From assembly GCA_900757715.1 (NCBI GenBank), contig CAAEOZ010000011.1, positions 1-39,219 of the forward strand: 39,219 nucleotides of DNA, read 5' to 3'. The DNA comes from an uncultured Veillonella sp. GTDB taxonomy: Bacteria > Bacillota > Negativicutes > Veillonellales > Veillonellaceae. A program made the translations under genes and the position numbers. Of this stretch, positions 6,917 through 15,706 are shown piece after piece (position 1 is the first letter of the stretch; each line of letters begins with the position of its first letter). A model generated the notes under the pieces. The model was not told the DNA's origin and ran no database searches. It saw only the letters and a list, made by a program, of their open reading frames with translations.

Positions 6917-8290
6917 ATGAATATTGCAAGCCTTATTTTAGCTGCTGGTAAGGGCACGCGTATGAAGTCTAAATTGCCAAAAGTATTACACAAGGTTGGC
7001 GGTAAGGCGATGGTAGAGCGCGTTCTTGAAACAGTTCAATCCATTGGTACCAATCGCGATGTTGTTATCGTTGGTTTTGGCGGCGATGCAGTACAAAATT
7101 ACTTGGGGGAGCGCGCTGAATTTGTTCGTCAAGAAGAACAAAATGGTACAGGCCATGCAGTTAAAATGGCTCAACCTGTACTTGGTGATTATGATGGTAC
7201 AATCTTATTGTTATGCGGTGATACTCCTCTAGTTACAAAAGAAAGCTTAGAAGCACTTTTAGAAGAACATAAAAATTCTGGTGCAGCAGCTACAATTTTA
7301 ACTGCTCATATGCCCGATCCAACTGGTTATGGACGTATCATTCGCAATGAAGCTGGTTCCGTAGTTCGCATCGTAGAGCAGAAAGATGGCAAGCCAGAAG
7401 AATTAGCGGTTCAAGAAGTAAATACAGGTATGTACGCTTTTGATAGTAAAAAATTATGGCCTTGCTTAGATCAGCTATCTGATGATAATGCCCAAGGTGA
7501 ATTGTATATTACTGATGTAGTTGGTATTCTCGTAAATGGTGGCGATACAGTGAGCGCATATATGACTGAAGATTTTGAAGAGTCTTTAGGTATAAATTCT
7601 CGCTTGCAATTAGCGGAAGCTGAATCTATTTTGAAACATCGTAAAAATATTGAGTTAATGACTGCAGGGGTAACAATTATTGACCCAGATAACACTTATG
7701 TAGCTCCAGAGGTAACCGTAGGAGCGGATACCATTTTACATCCTGGTACAATCCTTGAAGGTGACACCGTGATTGGTGAACGTTGTGAAATCGGACCACA
7801 TACTCGTTTGACGAATGTAAAAGTTGGTAATGATACGATTATTCATTTCACATATGGTCATGACTGTGAAGTAAAAGACGGTGTAGATGTAGGCCCATAT
7901 GTTCATTTGCGTCCAAATACAGTTCTAGGCAACAAGGTTCATGTAGGTAACTTTGTAGAAGTTAAAAATTCTAATGTTGGGGAGGGGACTAAGTTCCCAC
8001 ATCTTTCCTATATCGGCGATAGCGATGTAGGTGCTGGTGTTAATATTGGATGTGGTACTATTACCGTAAACTATGATGGAAAAGTTAAACATCGTACGAC
8101 TATCGGAGAAGGTGCTTTTGTTGGCTGTAATAGTAATTTAGTTGCTCCTGTAACAGTAGGTAATTATAGCTATGTAGGTGCGGGCTCTACTATTACTAAA
8201 AACGTACCAGATAAGGCATTGGCGGTAGGTCGTAGCAAGCAAATTGTGAAAGAAAATTGGGTAACAGAGGATACTTTCAAAAAGAAATAA
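6917..8290 (+). CDS. glmU: Bifunctional GlmU (UDP-GlcNAc synthesis)
   Basis: A 457-residue cytoplasmic enzyme that acetylates glucosamine-1-phosphate and then joins it to UTP, giving UDP-N-acetylglucosamine for peptidoglycan and lipopolysaccharide. The N-terminal half is the uridylyltransferase with LILAAGKGTRMKSKLPKV (residues 6-23) and the GDTPL metal site. The C-terminal half is a left-handed beta-helix of hexapeptide repeats carrying the acetyltransferase, with GNFVEVKN and the catalytic histidine His362 in FPHLSYIGD. Full length for the family. ATAGGAG precedes the ATG. A 131-base gap separates it from purR and holds a TATAAT at 6816-6821 that could give it an internal promoter. Confidence 0.96.
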   Translation: MNIASLILAAGKGTRMKSKLPKVLHKVGGKAMVERVLETVQSIGTNRDVVIVGFGGDAVQNYLGERAEFVRQEEQNGTGHAVKMAQPVLGDYDGTILLLCGDTPLVTKESLEALLEEHKNSGAAATILTAHMPDPTGYGRIIRNEAGSVVRIVEQKDGKPEELAVQEVNTGMYAFDSKKLWPCLDQLSDDNAQGELYITDVVGILVNGGDTVSAYMTEDFEESLGINSRLQLAEAESILKHRKNIELMTAGVTIIDPDNTYVAPEVTVGADTILHPGTILEGDTVIGERCEIGPHTRLTNVKVGNDTIIHFTYGHDCEVKDGVDVGPYVHLRPNTVLGNKVHVGNFVEVKNSNVGEGTKFPHLSYIGDSDVGAGVNIGCGTITVNYDGKVKHRTTIGEGAFVGCNSNLVAPVTVGNYSYVGAGSTITKNVPDKALAVGRSKQIVKENWVTEDTFKKK

Positions 8291-8417
8291 AAAAAATCTC
8301 ATATTTTTTAACACAATTAGGTCAAAATAGTATACAATAAAAAGGCAATAGTGTGTATCTGTAATGTATAGATTATGGATAAGTAACCAGTATAGGAGCA
8401 AATGAAAGGGTAACAAA

Positions 8418-9371
8418 ATGGCATTTGAAGATGGCAAAAAACTCAAGATTTTCACAGGTAATGCAAATCCTGCATTGGCAAAGGAAATTTGTGATTATTT
8501 AGGGTTGCCTTTAGGTGAAGCATTTGTAGGTCGTTTTAATAATGGCGAAGTGCAAATAATGATTGATGAAAGCGTACGTGGCAAAGATGTATTTATCATT
8601 CAACCAACTAGCTATCCTGTAAATGATAATTTAATGGAACTCATGGTTATGGCTGACGCATTAAAACGCGCTTCTGCACGTCATATCACTGCAGTAGTTC
8701 CTTACTATGGCTATGCTCGCCAAGACCGTAAGACTCGCGGTCGTGAGCCGATTACAGCTAAGCTAGTAGCTAATTTGATGCAAACGGCAGGTATTACACG
8801 TCTTGTAACAATTGATTTGCATGCAGGCCAAATTCAAGGTTTCTTTGATGTGCCTGTAGATCATTTGTTCGGCGCATCTATTTTAGCTAAATATATCAAT
8901 GAAAAAAATATGGAAGATGTTATCGTTGTATCTCCTGACCTTGGAGGTGTTACAAGAGCTCGTGATTTGGCTGACCGCATTGGTGCACCGATTGCAATCA
9001 TTGAGAAAAAACGCCCTGAACCAGGTGTGGCTAAAGTTATGAATCTCATTGGTGATGTGGCAGGTAAAAACTGTATTATTATCGATGATATCGTAGATAC
9101 GGCTGGATCCTTGGTTGAAGGTGCTAAAGCATTGGAAGAATTCGGTGCTAAATCCGTTACCGCCGCTGTTACACATGCAGTGTTGACAGATCCGGCAAGT
9201 GAACGAATTGCAAATTCCAATATTAAGGAACTTATCGTTACTAATACTATTCCATTACCGGAAAATTGCAACTTACCAAATATTACGCAATTATCCGTAG
9301 CTCCATTGTTGGGTGAAGCAATTATGCGTATCTTCCATGAAGTGTCTGTAAGTAATTTATTTGATAAATAA
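8418..9371 (+). CDS. prs: Ribose-phosphate pyrophosphokinase
   Basis: A 317-residue PRPP synthetase, which transfers pyrophosphate from ATP to ribose-5-phosphate. PRPP feeds purine, pyrimidine, histidine, tryptophan and NAD synthesis. Motifs seen are the ATP-site RQDRKTRGREPITAK, the DLHAGQIQGFFDVPVDHL segment, the flexible VSPDLGGVTRARDLADR loop, and the PRPP-binding CIIIDDIVDTAGS. Full length; AAAGGGT lies upstream of the ATG. It sits 127 bases after glmU and 10 bases before pth, so prs and pth are likely one transcript. A TATACAAT at 8331-8338 may be a -10 for this pair. Confidence 0.97.
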   Translation: MAFEDGKKLKIFTGNANPALAKEICDYLGLPLGEAFVGRFNNGEVQIMIDESVRGKDVFIIQPTSYPVNDNLMELMVMADALKRASARHITAVVPYYGYARQDRKTRGREPITAKLVANLMQTAGITRLVTIDLHAGQIQGFFDVPVDHLFGASILAKYINEKNMEDVIVVSPDLGGVTRARDLADRIGAPIAIIEKKRPEPGVAKVMNLIGDVAGKNCIIIDDIVDTAGSLVEGAKALEEFGAKSVTAAVTHAVLTDPASERIANSNIKELIVTNTIPLPENCNLPNITQLSVAPLLGEAIMRIFHEVSVSNLFDK

Positions 9372-9381
9372 TAGGTGATTT

Positions 9382-9960
9382 TTGAAATTAGTAGTAGGCC
9401 TCGGTAACCCCGGCAAGCAATACGAAAAGACAAAACATAATATTGGATTTATGGTTATTGATGCCATTGCCGATAGTGTCCCTCACACGCCTTGGAGAGA
9501 GGAGCAACGTGCTGAGGTATGCAGTATTACCGTAGATGGTGAAAAAGTATTGCTTGTAAAGCCGCAAACATTTATGAATCTAAGTGGTGAGTCTGTAGGA
9601 CCGTTAATGCGGTACTACAAAATTGATCCATCTGATGTGTATTGTATCTATGATGACATGGATTTACCCGTAGGCAAGTTGCGTATTCGACCAAATGGTA
9701 GTTCGGGTGGACATAATGGGATTAAATCCTTAATTTCCCATATAGGAACAGAAAATTTTCCTCGATTCCGCGTGGGAATTGGACGTCCGTTACCACAATG
9801 GACTGTCATTGATCACGTTTTAGCACCATTTAGTGAAGAGTCGCAAGAGAAAGTACAAAAAGGTATCAAGGATACGGTGAAAGCTGTACTAGGAACCTTA
9901 GAGATGGGCATCGATAAAGGGATGAATCAATTCAATCCTAAACGTCGTCCACATCGATAA
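9382..9960 (+). CDS. pth: Peptidyl-tRNA hydrolase (TTG start)
   Basis: A 192-residue hydrolase that frees tRNA from prematurely released peptidyl-tRNAs. The family residues are all present: Asn9 in GLGNPG, His19 in KHNIGF, and Asp94 in YDDMDLPVG, along with the FMNLSG segment and SSGGHNGIKS. The start codon is TTG at 9382, preceded by ATAGGTGAT. No ATG or GTG in frame would keep the conserved KLVVGLGNPG start, so TTG is well supported. It ends just before a strong terminator that closes the purR-glmU-prs-pth stretch. Confidence 0.95.
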   Translation: MKLVVGLGNPGKQYEKTKHNIGFMVIDAIADSVPHTPWREEQRAEVCSITVDGEKVLLVKPQTFMNLSGESVGPLMRYYKIDPSDVYCIYDDMDLPVGKLRIRPNGSSGGHNGIKSLISHIGTENFPRFRVGIGRPLPQWTVIDHVLAPFSEESQEKVQKGIKDTVKAVLGTLEMGIDKGMNQFNPKRRPHR

Positions 9961-9973
9961 ATACATGCATAAG

Positions 9974-10006
9974 GGCATGAGTCTCATAGAGATTCATGCC
10001 TTTTTT
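9974..10006 (+). terminator. Terminator after pth
   Basis: GGCATGA (9974-9980) pairs with TCATGCC (9994-10000), with an inner TCTC/GAGA stem, followed by six T. The next ribosome binding site begins only three bases after the T-run. Confidence 0.8.
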
Positions 10007-10017
10007 ACGAGGTACGT

Positions 10018-11499
10018 ATGAGTAATCAAGATAAAATGCCTTTTGTAGAGGCCTTAGAATTATATAAAGATCAACATTTTGTGCCCTTTCATACGCCAGG
10101 ACATAAGATAGGTGGTGAAGCACCTATCTTATTAAAGGACTGGATGGGGCCAGCGTTACCCTATGATTTAGGCGTTATGTATGCCTTAGATGATTTACAT
10201 GAGCCCGAACGAGAGTTAAAAGAAGCGCAAGATTTAACGGCTGAACTATATGGTGCTGAGTACTGTTGGTTTTCAATTAATGGCACTACAGCTTTGATTG
10301 AAGCCATGATCATGGGGACTGTAGGGCCTGATGAAATCATTATCATTCCTCGAGAAGCACATCGCTCCGTTATCAGTGGTCTTGTTTTATCTGGGGCAAA
10401 ACCAGTATATATGGACTGCAATTTTGATGAACGATGGGGGATTCCATTAGGAGTATCTTTAAAAAATGCTATTACAACGATGGATATTTATCCTGAAGCA
10501 AAGGCAATTCTTTTAGTCTATCCAAACTATTATGGAGTAGGTGTAGATATTGTTAGTATTGTAAAAGAAGCTCATAAGAGGGGCCTTATTGTTCTGGTTG
10601 ATGAAGCTCATGGTCCTCATTTGCCATTTTCTGAAAAATTGCCTGTAGAGGCTATAGAGGCTGGAGCAGATTTAGTGGCACAAAGTACACATAAATCTGT
10701 TGGCTCTTTGACACAAACATCTTGGCTATTAGGGCAAGGTGAAAGAATCAATAAACGGCGTATCACGCAGATGCATCAAATGCTACAAAGTACGAGCCCA
10801 AACTATATTTTTCTGGCTTCCTTAGATATGGCGCGCCATCAATTAGCCACAGAAGGTAAAGATTTAGTAAGGCGAGCAGTAGAGTTGAGCGCATATTTAC
10901 GCGAGAAACTCAATACAATTTCTGGTATTGCTACTATGGAATATACAGATATTCAAGAGACCATAATAAACTATGATTCTACTAAGGTGCTAATCGATGC
11001 AAAAGGCTTAGGTTTAACAGGTGTAGAATTTGAACATTTATTGCGTAATCATCGTATCGAAGTAGAGTTAGTACAGGCAAATCATGTGTTAGTACTTATT
11101 ACAATTGGTGACACTAAAGAATCTGTGGATGCACTTATTAAGGCTATACGAGCTGTGAGTGATGATGTACTAAGAGATTCTTCAAGAATTAGAAGCATAG
11201 ATGTAGCGGGCTTATATGAACCTAGCAGCGAGTCTGCTTTGCTACCAGAACCTCAAGTTTGTGTTACCCCTCGTAATGCTATGTATGCAAATCGTGAGCA
11301 AGTACCATTAAAAGAAGCACTTCATCGCATTGCAGGGGAGACCATTGCTTATTATCCACCAGGTATTCCATGTGTAGCAGTAGGTGAAGAGATTAGTGAC
11401 TCTGTGTTACAATATATAGAGAATCGCAAGGCTCTAGGTTATGTACCGAATGGGGCTGATGATATGACATTGGAAACAATTTGGGTGTTACAGGAGTAA
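10018..11499 (+). CDS. Orn/Lys/Arg decarboxylase family PLP enzyme (YaaO-like)
   Basis: A 493-residue fold-type I pyridoxal-phosphate enzyme of the Orn/Lys/Arg decarboxylase group, similar in size and layout to Bacillus SpeA and YaaO. Seen: FHTPGHKIGG at the N-terminus, the GTTALIEA cofactor-binding segment, VDEAHGPH with the cofactor aspartate, and STHKSVGSLTQ, where Lys226 should form the Schiff base. A C-terminal domain follows (GETIAYYPPGIPCVAVGEEI), typical of the group. Substrate (arginine, lysine or ornithine) cannot be read from sequence. It is two bases upstream of tmk, as yaaO is upstream of tmk in Bacillus. Its product would be agmatine, cadaverine or putrescine. GAGG precedes the ATG. 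Confidence 0.88.
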   Translation: MSNQDKMPFVEALELYKDQHFVPFHTPGHKIGGEAPILLKDWMGPALPYDLGVMYALDDLHEPERELKEAQDLTAELYGAEYCWFSINGTTALIEAMIMGTVGPDEIIIIPREAHRSVISGLVLSGAKPVYMDCNFDERWGIPLGVSLKNAITTMDIYPEAKAILLVYPNYYGVGVDIVSIVKEAHKRGLIVLVDEAHGPHLPFSEKLPVEAIEAGADLVAQSTHKSVGSLTQTSWLLGQGERINKRRITQMHQMLQSTSPNYIFLASLDMARHQLATEGKDLVRRAVELSAYLREKLNTISGIATMEYTDIQETIINYDSTKVLIDAKGLGLTGVEFEHLLRNHRIEVELVQANHVLVLITIGDTKESVDALIKAIRAVSDDVLRDSSRIRSIDVAGLYEPSSESALLPEPQVCVTPRNAMYANREQVPLKEALHRIAGETIAYYPPGIPCVAVGEEISDSVLQYIENRKALGYVPNGADDMTLETIWVLQE

Positions 11500-11501
11500 T
11501 T

Positions 11502-12188
11502 ATGGGGACTTTGATTATATTAGAAGGCGGAGACGGCAGCGGCAAGGCTACACAAACTAAACTCTTAGTAGAGCGCTTGATCAAAGAAGGGCATGCCGTT
11601 AAGTCTGTGAGTTTTCCAAACTATGATAGCGGCGCCGCTATGCCTATCAAAATGTATTTAGCCGGTGAATTTGGCAAAGATGTACATGATGTAAATCCTT
11701 ATGTGGCAAGTTCTATGTACGCCATCGATCGATTTGCTTCCTTTAGAACTGATTGGGAACAGTTTTACAAAAATGGTGGCATCATCATTGCAGATCGTTA
11801 CACCACATCAAACATGGTACACCAAATGGTAAAATATGATAATCCGAAGGAACGGACTGCATTTTTAGATTGGCTTGAAGATTTTGAGTTCCAAAAATTT
11901 GGCTTGCCTAAACCTGATGCGGTATGCCTTTTAGATATGCCTCTTGAAGTGAGCGAAGCCCTTATGGCGGAGCGTACTGGTAAAACTGGGGGCCATACTG
12001 GTGATATTCACGAAGGAAATCATGCATATTTAGTAGCCGTTCACGATGCGTATGAAGAATTAGTAGAGCGTTATCAATGGCACCGTATACCTTGTGCTGA
12101 TAAAGCTGAGTCTAGTCAGTATACGTTGCGTACTATTGAAGAAATTCATAATGATGTATATAAAGCAGTAGTAAATCTACTACCTTAG
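11502..12188 (+). CDS. tmk: Thymidylate kinase (clostridial-type variant)
   Basis: A 228-residue dTMP kinase, which makes dTDP for DNA synthesis. The P-loop is GGDGSGKATQTK (residues 9-20). The dTMP site is in FPNYDS and the DR pair in IIADRYTTSNMVHQ. The chain is about 15-20 residues longer than Bacillus Tmk, with a KMYLAGEFG insertion after the FPNYD segment and an FLDWLEDFEFQKFGLPKPD stretch, features I recall from a divergent clostridial Tmk group. Alanine follows the P-loop lysine where threonine or serine is common. The ATG at 11502 has AGGAG upstream and overlaps no other gene, starting two bases past the decarboxylase stop. It ends at a strong terminator. Confidence 0.88.
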   Translation: MGTLIILEGGDGSGKATQTKLLVERLIKEGHAVKSVSFPNYDSGAAMPIKMYLAGEFGKDVHDVNPYVASSMYAIDRFASFRTDWEQFYKNGGIIIADRYTTSNMVHQMVKYDNPKERTAFLDWLEDFEFQKFGLPKPDAVCLLDMPLEVSEALMAERTGKTGGHTGDIHEGNHAYLVAVHDAYEELVERYQWHRIPCADKAESSQYTLRTIEEIHNDVYKAVVNLLP

Positions 12189-12220
12189 AAAAAGGCGACT
12201 CTTTTAAAAGTCGCCTTTTT
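12189..12220. terminator. Terminator after tmk
   Basis: AAAAAGGCGACT (12189-12200) pairs perfectly with AGTCGCCTTTTT (12209-12220). Symmetric A and T tails would allow function in either direction, but only rightward genes adjoin. TATAAT at 12225-12230 just beyond may start the holB transcript, with TTTAAA at 12203-12208 in the loop as a possible -35. Confidence 0.85.
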
Positions 12221-12263
12221 CCTATATAATATTAATATTGGGCATGTATTGATAGGAGGCGCT

Positions 12264-13304
12264 ATGACATATTTTGATTCTATAATTGGTCAAGATTCGA
12301 TTAAGGCACACCTATCTGAACTTGTAAGTCGTAATGCAATACCGCATAGCCTCTTGTTTTATGGCGAATCTGGACTTGGCAAACTGGATATGGCCATAGG
12401 CCTAGCGTCTTTATTACTAGGACGTCAAGTATTCTCTCAACCTAAGGGGGAATCTTATTTAGCAGAGGTTAAGGAAGCCCGTTTAGCAAATGGGGATACG
12501 GAAAAACGTATCGAAGCCGAAGGATTACCTATCTATATGGATAAGGGTGATGCCTTTTGGATTCGCCCTATGAAAACAACCTTAAAGGTAGAGCAGTGGT
12601 ATTCATTATTACAAGATCATCTCTCTGTGGCGGGCAATGGAAACCGCGTTGTTATTGTGGAGGACTTTCACACAGCTAATGCAGTCATGGCAAATGCCAT
12701 GTTAAAAACCATTGAAGAACCACCTGAACAGGTGTACTTCATCATTATTACGAACAAGATTAACACCGTATTGCCTACCATCATTTCTAGATGTATGGGC
12801 GTTGGTTTTAATAGTGTTGATGTAGATACGATTCGCAGCGCTCTTGTAGCGCGTGGAATCACCGGTGATATAGAGCAGGCTTTGTTAGCTGGTCATGGTA
12901 ATCCACAATTAGTGGAGAAACTGGCGACACAAGGTCGCATCGAAATGCTAGAGTTAGCCGTTAAGGTGATGGATATGTTGGCTTTTGAAACGAGATGGTT
13001 TTCTATGATTTCCTTAGCTTGTGAAAGCTTATCTCGTGAAAACCTAACGGAATTGATGCACTGGCTACGCCTTGTAAGTAGAGATATGATGGCTCTTAAA
13101 ATGGGTGCTCAAGACACGCAATTACAAGTACCTATGTACAAGACTCAATTATTACGATTATTACCGCGCTGGTCCATGCAAGCATTGTCAGAGGTTATTA
13201 CCGAAACATTGCAAGCAGAGCGGGCTTTGCGCTTACATATAAAAACCGCTCTCGTGGTGGACGGTCTTAGTATCGTCCTTCATGATGCTCGGGAGGAGGA
13301 TTAA
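12264..13304 (+). CDS. holB: DNA polymerase III delta' subunit
   Basis: A 346-residue clamp-loader subunit of the replicative polymerase, working with DnaX and HolA to load the sliding clamp. It opens with the DnaX/HolB-type FDSIIGQDSIKAHL and SLLFYGESGLGKLDMA; the loop GESGLGK (residues 34-40) is followed by Leu instead of Thr/Ser, fitting a subunit that need not hydrolyse ATP. The EEPPEQVYFIIITN box and ISRC near residues 174-177 are typical. The ATG at 12264 is preceded by AGGAGG with 4-base spacing; an in-frame TTG five codons earlier precedes that site and is unlikely. The stop is adjacent to the ricT start. A similar gene order is found in Bacillus, minus yaaQ and yaaR. Confidence 0.92.
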   Translation: MTYFDSIIGQDSIKAHLSELVSRNAIPHSLLFYGESGLGKLDMAIGLASLLLGRQVFSQPKGESYLAEVKEARLANGDTEKRIEAEGLPIYMDKGDAFWIRPMKTTLKVEQWYSLLQDHLSVAGNGNRVVIVEDFHTANAVMANAMLKTIEEPPEQVYFIIITNKINTVLPTIISRCMGVGFNSVDVDTIRSALVARGITGDIEQALLAGHGNPQLVEKLATQGRIEMLELAVKVMDMLAFETRWFSMISLACESLSRENLTELMHWLRLVSRDMMALKMGAQDTQLQVPMYKTQLLRLLPRWSMQALSEVITETLQAERALRLHIKTALVVDGLSIVLHDAREED

Positions 13305-14150
13305 ATGCTAACCATAGTTGGCGTACGCTTTAAAAAGGCGGGAAAGATTTATTATTTTCAGCCTGAACAATTAGAACTATCTGTTGGGGATGGAGTTATC
13401 GTTGAAACAGCTCGTGGTGTAGAATACGGCACGGTTGTGATTGGACCGAAAGAGGTTTTCGAAGATTTTGTTGTTGCCCCTGTTAAGCCTGTTATCAGAC
13501 AGGCGACCTCTAAAGATTTGAAACAAATCGAGAAGAATAAAGAGCGCGAAGAAAAAGCCTTTGAGATTTGTCTCGAAAAAATTGAAAAACGTAAATTACC
13601 AATGAAACTCATCAATGTGGAATACACATTTGATATGAATAAAATTATATTCTTTTTTACTGCGGATGGTCGTATCGACTTCCGTGAGCTCGTTAAGGAT
13701 TTGGCAACTGTATTTAGAACGCGTATCGAGTTGCGCCAAGTGGGCGTCCGTGATGAAGCCAAAGTACTTAATGGTATCGGTGCTTGTGGACGATCTTTGT
13801 GTTGCTCTAATTTTTTAGGAGACTTTACACCTGTATCGATTCGTATGGCAAAGGATCAAAACTTGAGTCTTAATCCTACAAAAATTTCTGGCGTATGCGG
13901 TCGATTAATGTGTTGCCTTAACTACGAAGATGATTTATATAAAAAAGGTGGCGACCTATATGTGAAAAAGGAACGCCCTCAAGCTCCTCAAGAGGTAGCA
14001 CCTCCTGGCATTGGTAAAGAGGTTGTTACCGACGAAGGTATTGGTAAAGTTTTAAAGGTAAATCATCATAAGCATACTGTAAAGATACAGCTCGAAGCGG
14101 GTCGTACTATCGATTTGAAATGGTCCGAGGTGGCATTGCCTGATGAATGA
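13305..14150 (+). CDS. ricT: PSP1-domain protein RicT (YaaT)
   Basis: A 281-residue PSP1-family protein. It starts MLTIVGVRFKKAGKIYYF and carries the cysteine pattern of the RicT group: Cys161, Cys166 and Cys167 in GACGRSLCC, then Cys198, Cys203 and Cys204 in GVCGRLMCC. In Bacillus RicT joins RicA and RicF in a complex binding Fe-S clusters that directs RNase Y mRNA processing and affects sporulation and biofilm formation. Veillonella-like cocci do not sporulate, so an RNA-processing role is more likely. No ricA or ricF gene is in the window. The start follows GGGAGGAGG directly after the holB stop, and the 3' end overlaps trmN6 by eight bases. Confidence 0.9.
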   Translation: MLTIVGVRFKKAGKIYYFQPEQLELSVGDGVIVETARGVEYGTVVIGPKEVFEDFVVAPVKPVIRQATSKDLKQIEKNKEREEKAFEICLEKIEKRKLPMKLINVEYTFDMNKIIFFFTADGRIDFRELVKDLATVFRTRIELRQVGVRDEAKVLNGIGACGRSLCCSNFLGDFTPVSIRMAKDQNLSLNPTKISGVCGRLMCCLNYEDDLYKKGGDLYVKKERPQAPQEVAPPGIGKEVVTDEGIGKVLKVNHHKHTVKIQLEAGRTIDLKWSEVALPDE

Positions 14151-14868
14151 TCAAGAACGACTTGATGATTTAATTATAGATGGCTTACAGCTTTACCAGC
14201 GTTCTGATATGTTTCGCTTTTCCTTTGATGCTATAGCGCTTATACATTTTTGCCGATTTAATGGTCGTCATAGCTATGTTGATCTTGGAACGGGGACAGG
14301 GATTATGCCGCTTATAGGCACGTCATTAGGGGCGGGACATATAACGGGTATCGATATTAACGAAACTATCGTCGATTTGGCTCAGCGTAGTGTTGAGCAT
14401 AATAATAAACAAGATGTGGTAACGATGTTATGTGGCGATTATCGGCATATGTCATACCGTGACGTACAAGACAAGCCTTTTGATGGTGTTATTGTTAATC
14501 CGCCCTTTTATGATTGTGAAAGTGGAGCAAAGCCTACATCTGAAGAAAGAGCATTAGCCCTTCATGATGGTCATACATCTCTAAAAGAGGTTATAAAAGC
14601 CGTACAGGCCTTTATTAAGTGTAAAGGTCGTTTGTGGATGGTCTATAGTGCTAGCCGGTTACAATATGTGCTACATGAACTGGAAGCGTTACACTTTCAA
14701 GTAAAGCGAATTCGGTTTGTTCATGGTATGATGGATAAGCCGGCAAAATTAGTTTTGATTGAGGCTATGTACCAAGGTCAGGCTGGTCTTGTACTGGAGC
14801 AACCGCTTATCGTTTATGAAAAACCGAATGTGTACACGAAGGAGGTGTCCTCTTGGTATGAACGATAA
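14143..14868 (+). CDS. trmN6: tRNA1(Val) adenine-N6 methyltransferase family (YabB)
   Basis: A 241-residue Rossmann-fold methyltransferase of the TrmN6/YabB family, which in Escherichia coli methylates A37 of tRNA1(Val) at N6. SAM-binding motif I is VDLGTGTGIM (from Asp47), acidic motif II is GIDIN, and the N6-adenine catalytic motif is NPPF at residues 119-122. The N-terminal DDLIIDGLQLYQRSDMFRFSFDAI resembles the family signature. The ATG overlaps the ricT end by eight bases and its own end overlaps the rsmI start by 11, suggesting translational coupling. The target tRNA is inferred only. YabA, present between these genes in Bacillus, is missing here. Confidence 0.85.
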   Translation: MNDQERLDDLIIDGLQLYQRSDMFRFSFDAIALIHFCRFNGRHSYVDLGTGTGIMPLIGTSLGAGHITGIDINETIVDLAQRSVEHNNKQDVVTMLCGDYRHMSYRDVQDKPFDGVIVNPPFYDCESGAKPTSEERALALHDGHTSLKEVIKAVQAFIKCKGRLWMVYSASRLQYVLHELEALHFQVKRIRFVHGMMDKPAKLVLIEAMYQGQAGLVLEQPLIVYEKPNVYTKEVSSWYER

Positions 14869-15706
14869 CAAATGGGGCACCTTATTTTTAGTGCCCACAC
14901 CGATAGGTAATTTAGAAGATATGACGTATCGGGCAGTTCGTATCTTAGGTGAAGTAGATGCTATCGCTGCCGAAGATACGCGACATACGGGTATATTATT
15001 AAAATATTTTGACATTAAAAAGCCTTTGATTTCTTATCATGAACATAATAAGAAGGAAAAAGGTGCTTATATTTTGGAGCTTTTGTTAGAAGGACAGTCG
15101 ATTGCTTGCGTTAGTGATGCAGGCATGCCTGCCATTTCTGATCCAGGGGCAGATCTTGTAATAAAGGCTATTGAAGAAGGCATAACTGTAGTACCTTTGC
15201 CAGGCGCTAATGCAGCGTTAACAGCGCTTATTGCATCAGGTTTAGATACTAAATCCTTTACCTTTGCGGGGTTTTTGCCTAAACGGGGTAAACATCGGGT
15301 TGAAGAATTACAACGACTTTCACAAGTGACGAGCACCTTGCTGTTTTACGAAGCACCACATCGATTGCAAGAGGTGTTAGAAGATATGTATGAAGCCTTT
15401 GGCAATCGTTCCATTACGGTGGCAAGGGAATTGACGAAGAAGTTTGAAACCTTTGTACGCACCGATTTGGAAAGCCTTGTAAAGAATTTCGAACAGCTCA
15501 TCTATAAAGGAGAATTCGTCCTCATTGTAGGCGGTGCTGATACAGTGGAGTCCGATACTAGCGAAGTGGTGGATGAACCAGTATCTTATGTAGATGCTGT
15601 GCAAGCCCTTGTAGATACAGGGATACCTAAAAAAGAAGCTATTCGCCAGGTGGCAAAGCGTTTTAACGTTTCCCGCCGGGATGTATATAATATTGTAGAA
15701 CGTTAA
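14858..15706 (+). CDS. rsmI: 16S rRNA C1402 ribose methyltransferase
   Basis: A 282-residue SAM-dependent methyltransferase of the tetrapyrrole-methylase fold. RsmI 2'-O-methylates C1402 in the 16S rRNA decoding centre. Seen: LFLVPTPIGNLEDMTYRA at residues 9-26, AAEDTRHTG, the SDAGMPAISDPG loop, VPLPGANAALTALIASG, and FYEAPHRL. The C-terminal helical region (KKEAIRQVAKRFNVSRRDVYNIV) is the small RNA-contact domain of the family. I chose the ATG at 14858: AAGGAGGTG lies 11 bases upstream, and the family normally begins just ahead of the LFLVPTPIGNL strand. It overlaps trmN6 by 11 bases. Confidence 0.93.
   Translation: MNDNKWGTLFLVPTPIGNLEDMTYRAVRILGEVDAIAAEDTRHTGILLKYFDIKKPLISYHEHNKKEKGAYILELLLEGQSIACVSDAGMPAISDPGADLVIKAIEEGITVVPLPGANAALTALIASGLDTKSFTFAGFLPKRGKHRVEELQRLSQVTSTLLFYEAPHRLQEVLEDMYEAFGNRSITVARELTKKFETFVRTDLESLVKNFEQLIYKGEFVLIVGGADTVESDTSEVVDEPVSYVDAVQALVDTGIPKKEAIRQVAKRFNVSRRDVYNIVER

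Noticed and set aside
8861..9433. 190-codon frame on the minus strand
   Set aside because: Antisense to prs and the pth start; arises from codon bias of the real genes.
13358..13762. 134-codon frame on the minus strand
   Set aside because: Antisense to ricT, Ser/Thr-rich, no binding site.
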